Part shown: positions 61,541 to 64,000 of the stretch, piece after piece | How the letters are laid out: each line of letters begins with the position of its first letter | Position numbering within the stretch: the stretch's first letter is position 1 | From: Chrysomallon squamiferum | Taxonomy: Eukaryota > Mollusca > Gastropoda > Neomphalida > Peltospiridae | Length of the DNA: 64,000 nt | Reading direction: 5' to 3' | Assembly: GCA_012295275.1 (NCBI GenBank) | Contig: CM022679.1 | Location: 15,529,842-15,593,841, forward strand | The notes under the pieces: model-generated | Seen by the model: only the letters and a program-made list of their open reading frames with translations | Told to the model about the DNA's origin: nothing | Databases searched by the model: none | Made by a program: the position numbers and the translations under genes

Positions 61541-64000
61541 GTTTGACTGCTACAGATAAATGGAAAAATTTAAGAAATATGAAAGTAAACGATAAAAACG
61601 AAAAAATACAAGAATATTTTGGAATATCAAAAGCTTTAGTATACATGCAGACCTGCTAAGGCCCCTTTACCTACTTGATGGACTATTTTAATGGAGAATG
61701 GATCATTTTGGGCAATAATGCATTGTGTCTGTGTTCCTTTTTCATCTTTTTCTGCCAAAACACCATCACTGTCAGTATCTGTGTTAGTGTCTGGTAAAAT
61801 ATTTTAAGAGGATTCTAGTTTGCGTGAGAATGCACAAGGCTCACATGAGTGCGGGAGAAAGGATCCAAAAGCACAAATCTCCCGCGAACAGCACGAGACT
61901 TGACTGGTCTGTGTATATGTATGAACATAACCATACAACTACTGCTTTTGTCTTCACCATCTAATTAACGTTTGTTTGGATTTGCTTTGTTTTTGGGGGC
62001 ACTTTTTAAAATATTTTTTAATATTGTTTATAGAAGTTTTACACGACAATAAAACATGAAATCATACGTTATTTACATCAAATAATGTTGTCATCTAATC
62101 TAATTAGACAGATGAAACGTATATAACATACTACTACATATATTTAAAAATATTTTTTTTTTAAATAATTACACTCGTATAAAATAGCTTATGGTAGAAC
62201 GAAAGTGAAAACAAATTTCATAATTTTTGTTGTTATATATAACGACGTATAAATAATAATAATAAAAAAAATTGAACAAAATGTATTTCGCAGTTGCCAG
62301 TATGATGTAATTTGTTAGAGCAAAAGAGAAAAAAAAAAAGAGATTTTTGTTTTAATTTTATCGTTAGCCCTAAATAAATAAATTCGACAACAAAAAAACG
62401 TTTAATTATCCATTACGTAGTACTGTTTCATTCATTCCAGTCACATAAGAGATTTACTCACAATTGTTATTCTTGTTTTAATTGATATATTTCAAAACAA
62501 CGACCCCCCGTTTATTGCTCACGTAAATAAAACACCATAGAAATGTTAATACCCTTTTTCTCCATCACATGTCACTATTTACCGTTAATTACGGTGACGG
62601 TGATGTTTTTTCAAAAACACGTCTTCCTGTGATGTTTTTGGTTAACTACGGGAGGCTGTAACTAATTTACTTTTAATATCAGTCCTGTTATAAGTGTTAA
62701 TCCTTCTTACTGTCTGGAATCACAGTGGCGCCCATTTGTAATAGACTGCGGAGAATGATGATGGTACAATAAACACGTGAACTGTTATATTAGTCGCCGA
62801 GATTCCAATGACTGCAATTACAGAGAAAGCAGTGCGTTGTTAATGAATACAGACCCTGGCACAGCTGATGGACTTGATGGACCCAGAGATTCGGAGGACA
62901 ATGGCTAGGGGGAGTAAGACCCTTAGGACATCTCTCGCTGAACGAAGGCGCCGTCTTCAGGAAGTGTTGAAATGACAGTGATATCATTTTAAAGTTAGCG
63001 CTTAATGGGGCCATCTATAATACGTTATATTAAGAGAATAAGTGAAAGGACACGTCAGAAATATGACGAAGAATACAGTAGTTTCCCAGCATGAGATACT
63101 TTTTTTTAAAAAATAATTTATAATTGTATTTTTGGATTGTTTATAATATTATTGCCGTTTGTCAATAAGGATTGATTTTAATTGCATTGTTTAAAATATT
63201 AGTGTAATTTGTGATAGAGTTTATATTGTTTATAATATTATTTTAATTTATAATAGTGTTTATTTTGTCTATATTACTGTAATTTGTTAAAGTGTTTATA
63301 TTGTTTATAATATTATTGTTATTTACAATAGTTCGTACTGTAATTTGTGATAGTATTTATATTACGTATAATATTATTGTATCGCTAATGATATAATTGT
63401 AATTTGCATGGTGTTTAAGTTGTTTATAATATTATTATTTTTAATTAATGATACCACGTATATGTATTTTAATTTGATAGCTATATATTAATATTAATTC
63501 TGGATACAAATAAACAGTTGTGTTTACATAGCTTTTGTGTCGTTAAAAAGTCACTCTCGGAAATACATATACTCACAAAGGAAAACAAGAAAGGCTATAA
63601 TCATTATAGATTCAGGTCTAAAACACCCGAAACTTATGACTTAAAAACAACAACAACAACAACAACCACAACAAAGAAAAAACAAACAAACAAAATCTTG
63701 AAATATTAGTATTATAATAAAGATTTTTTTTCAAATAACTCACAAAATGTTTTTACTGTTATGGAAGACATTTATGTTTTTCTACAAAAGAAATAAAGTC
63801 AAACAAAACTGGAACTTCCAGACAGTCATTTTTTAGAGTATCAAAAACTGGATTTAAAGATGTCGTTTTGCTGGACACACGATCCTGCAAATGATAGCAC
63901 TACTGGAGTAGGATATTTACGAAAAACAGAACATGAAAACAAATTACTGGAGATTCTTTTCTGACCATATGTGATATAGAGTCGCCACGAGCCAGTTTTA
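61541..64000. other. Mostly unique DNA to the window end, no gene supported
   Basis: AT-rich patches at 62010-62420 and 63100-63500, the latter with many repeats of the word TTTATAATATTATT in variable form. The balanced section 62700-63020 has short open frames on both strands (for example plus-strand codons ending at 62907 with an acidic Asp/Gly-rich end), none recognised. CAA units at 63645-63675. Confidence 0.45.
63120..63450. repeat. Degenerate tandem repeat around TTGTTTATAATATTA
   Basis: The words TTGTTTATAATATTA, TTTGTGATAG and GTGTTTATATTG recur in order near 63139, 63192, 63226, 63290, 63309, 63342 and 63420. The unit of roughly 50-70 bases varies in length, which suggests an old, diverged AT-rich minisatellite. 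Confidence 0.6.

Overview
This 64 kb window looks like intergenic or deep intronic DNA from an animal nuclear genome. It is strongly A+T-rich, with dense long microsatellites: (AAT)n, (GA)n, (CA)n, (TATG)n, (TCTA)n, (AAAT)n and poly(A)/poly(T). No long open frame is free of simple repeats, and there is no bacterial gene or operon layout. A stretch of degenerate TTAGGG hexamers and a relic FLYWCH zinc finger fit a metazoan with the TTAGGG-type telomere. The overall texture resembles a mollusc (cephalopod or gastropod) or another lophotrochozoan, but that assignment is inference and not secure. I could not identify any complete, confidently functional protein-coding gene, tRNA, rRNA or CRISPR array.

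Layout. 1-8.6 kb: AT-rich unique DNA between (AAT)n, (GTATAT)n and a compound CT/TGTC/CT tract. 8.6-12.7 kb: a relic FLYWCH-domain reading frame on the minus strand (9759-10115), a 134-bp local duplication and a long T-rich pyrimidine tract. 12.7-29.4 kb: the most A+T-rich and repeat-dense part, with a nested trinucleotide array, mirrored (AAT)n/(ATT)n pairs, a MITE-like hairpin and degenerate interstitial telomeric repeats. It is broken by a more balanced stretch at about 25.8-27.3 kb that holds a promoter-like cluster. 29.5-33.1 kb: the longest fairly balanced stretch, with a dense YY1/ZNF143/E2F motif cluster at 30.06-30.10 kb, a pair of NF-Y sites at 31.6 kb and a 64-codon ATG frame with a hydrophobic segment at 32.8 kb. 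33.4-33.6 kb: a fold-back of about 35-bp arms around (TATG)n. 33.7-47.5 kb: mainly low-complexity DNA with a CpG cluster at 43.4 kb. 47.9-48.3 kb: a CpG-island-like block, the richest G+C in the window, with good splice-site motifs. 48.4-64 kb: more GA, AAT and poly(T) tracts, small tandem repeats and a second CpG cluster at 60.8 kb.

Reading of the whole. The window behaves like a gene-poor regulatory or intronic region. The most informative non-repeat islands (26.6, 30.0, 31.6, 43.5, 48.1 and 60.8 kb) are candidate promoters, first exons or enhancers of genes whose coding parts are probably outside the window. Structural oddities (fold-backs, mirrored microsatellites, local duplications) account for most of the remaining signal. 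All coordinates and motif matches were read by eye; no alignment or database search was possible.
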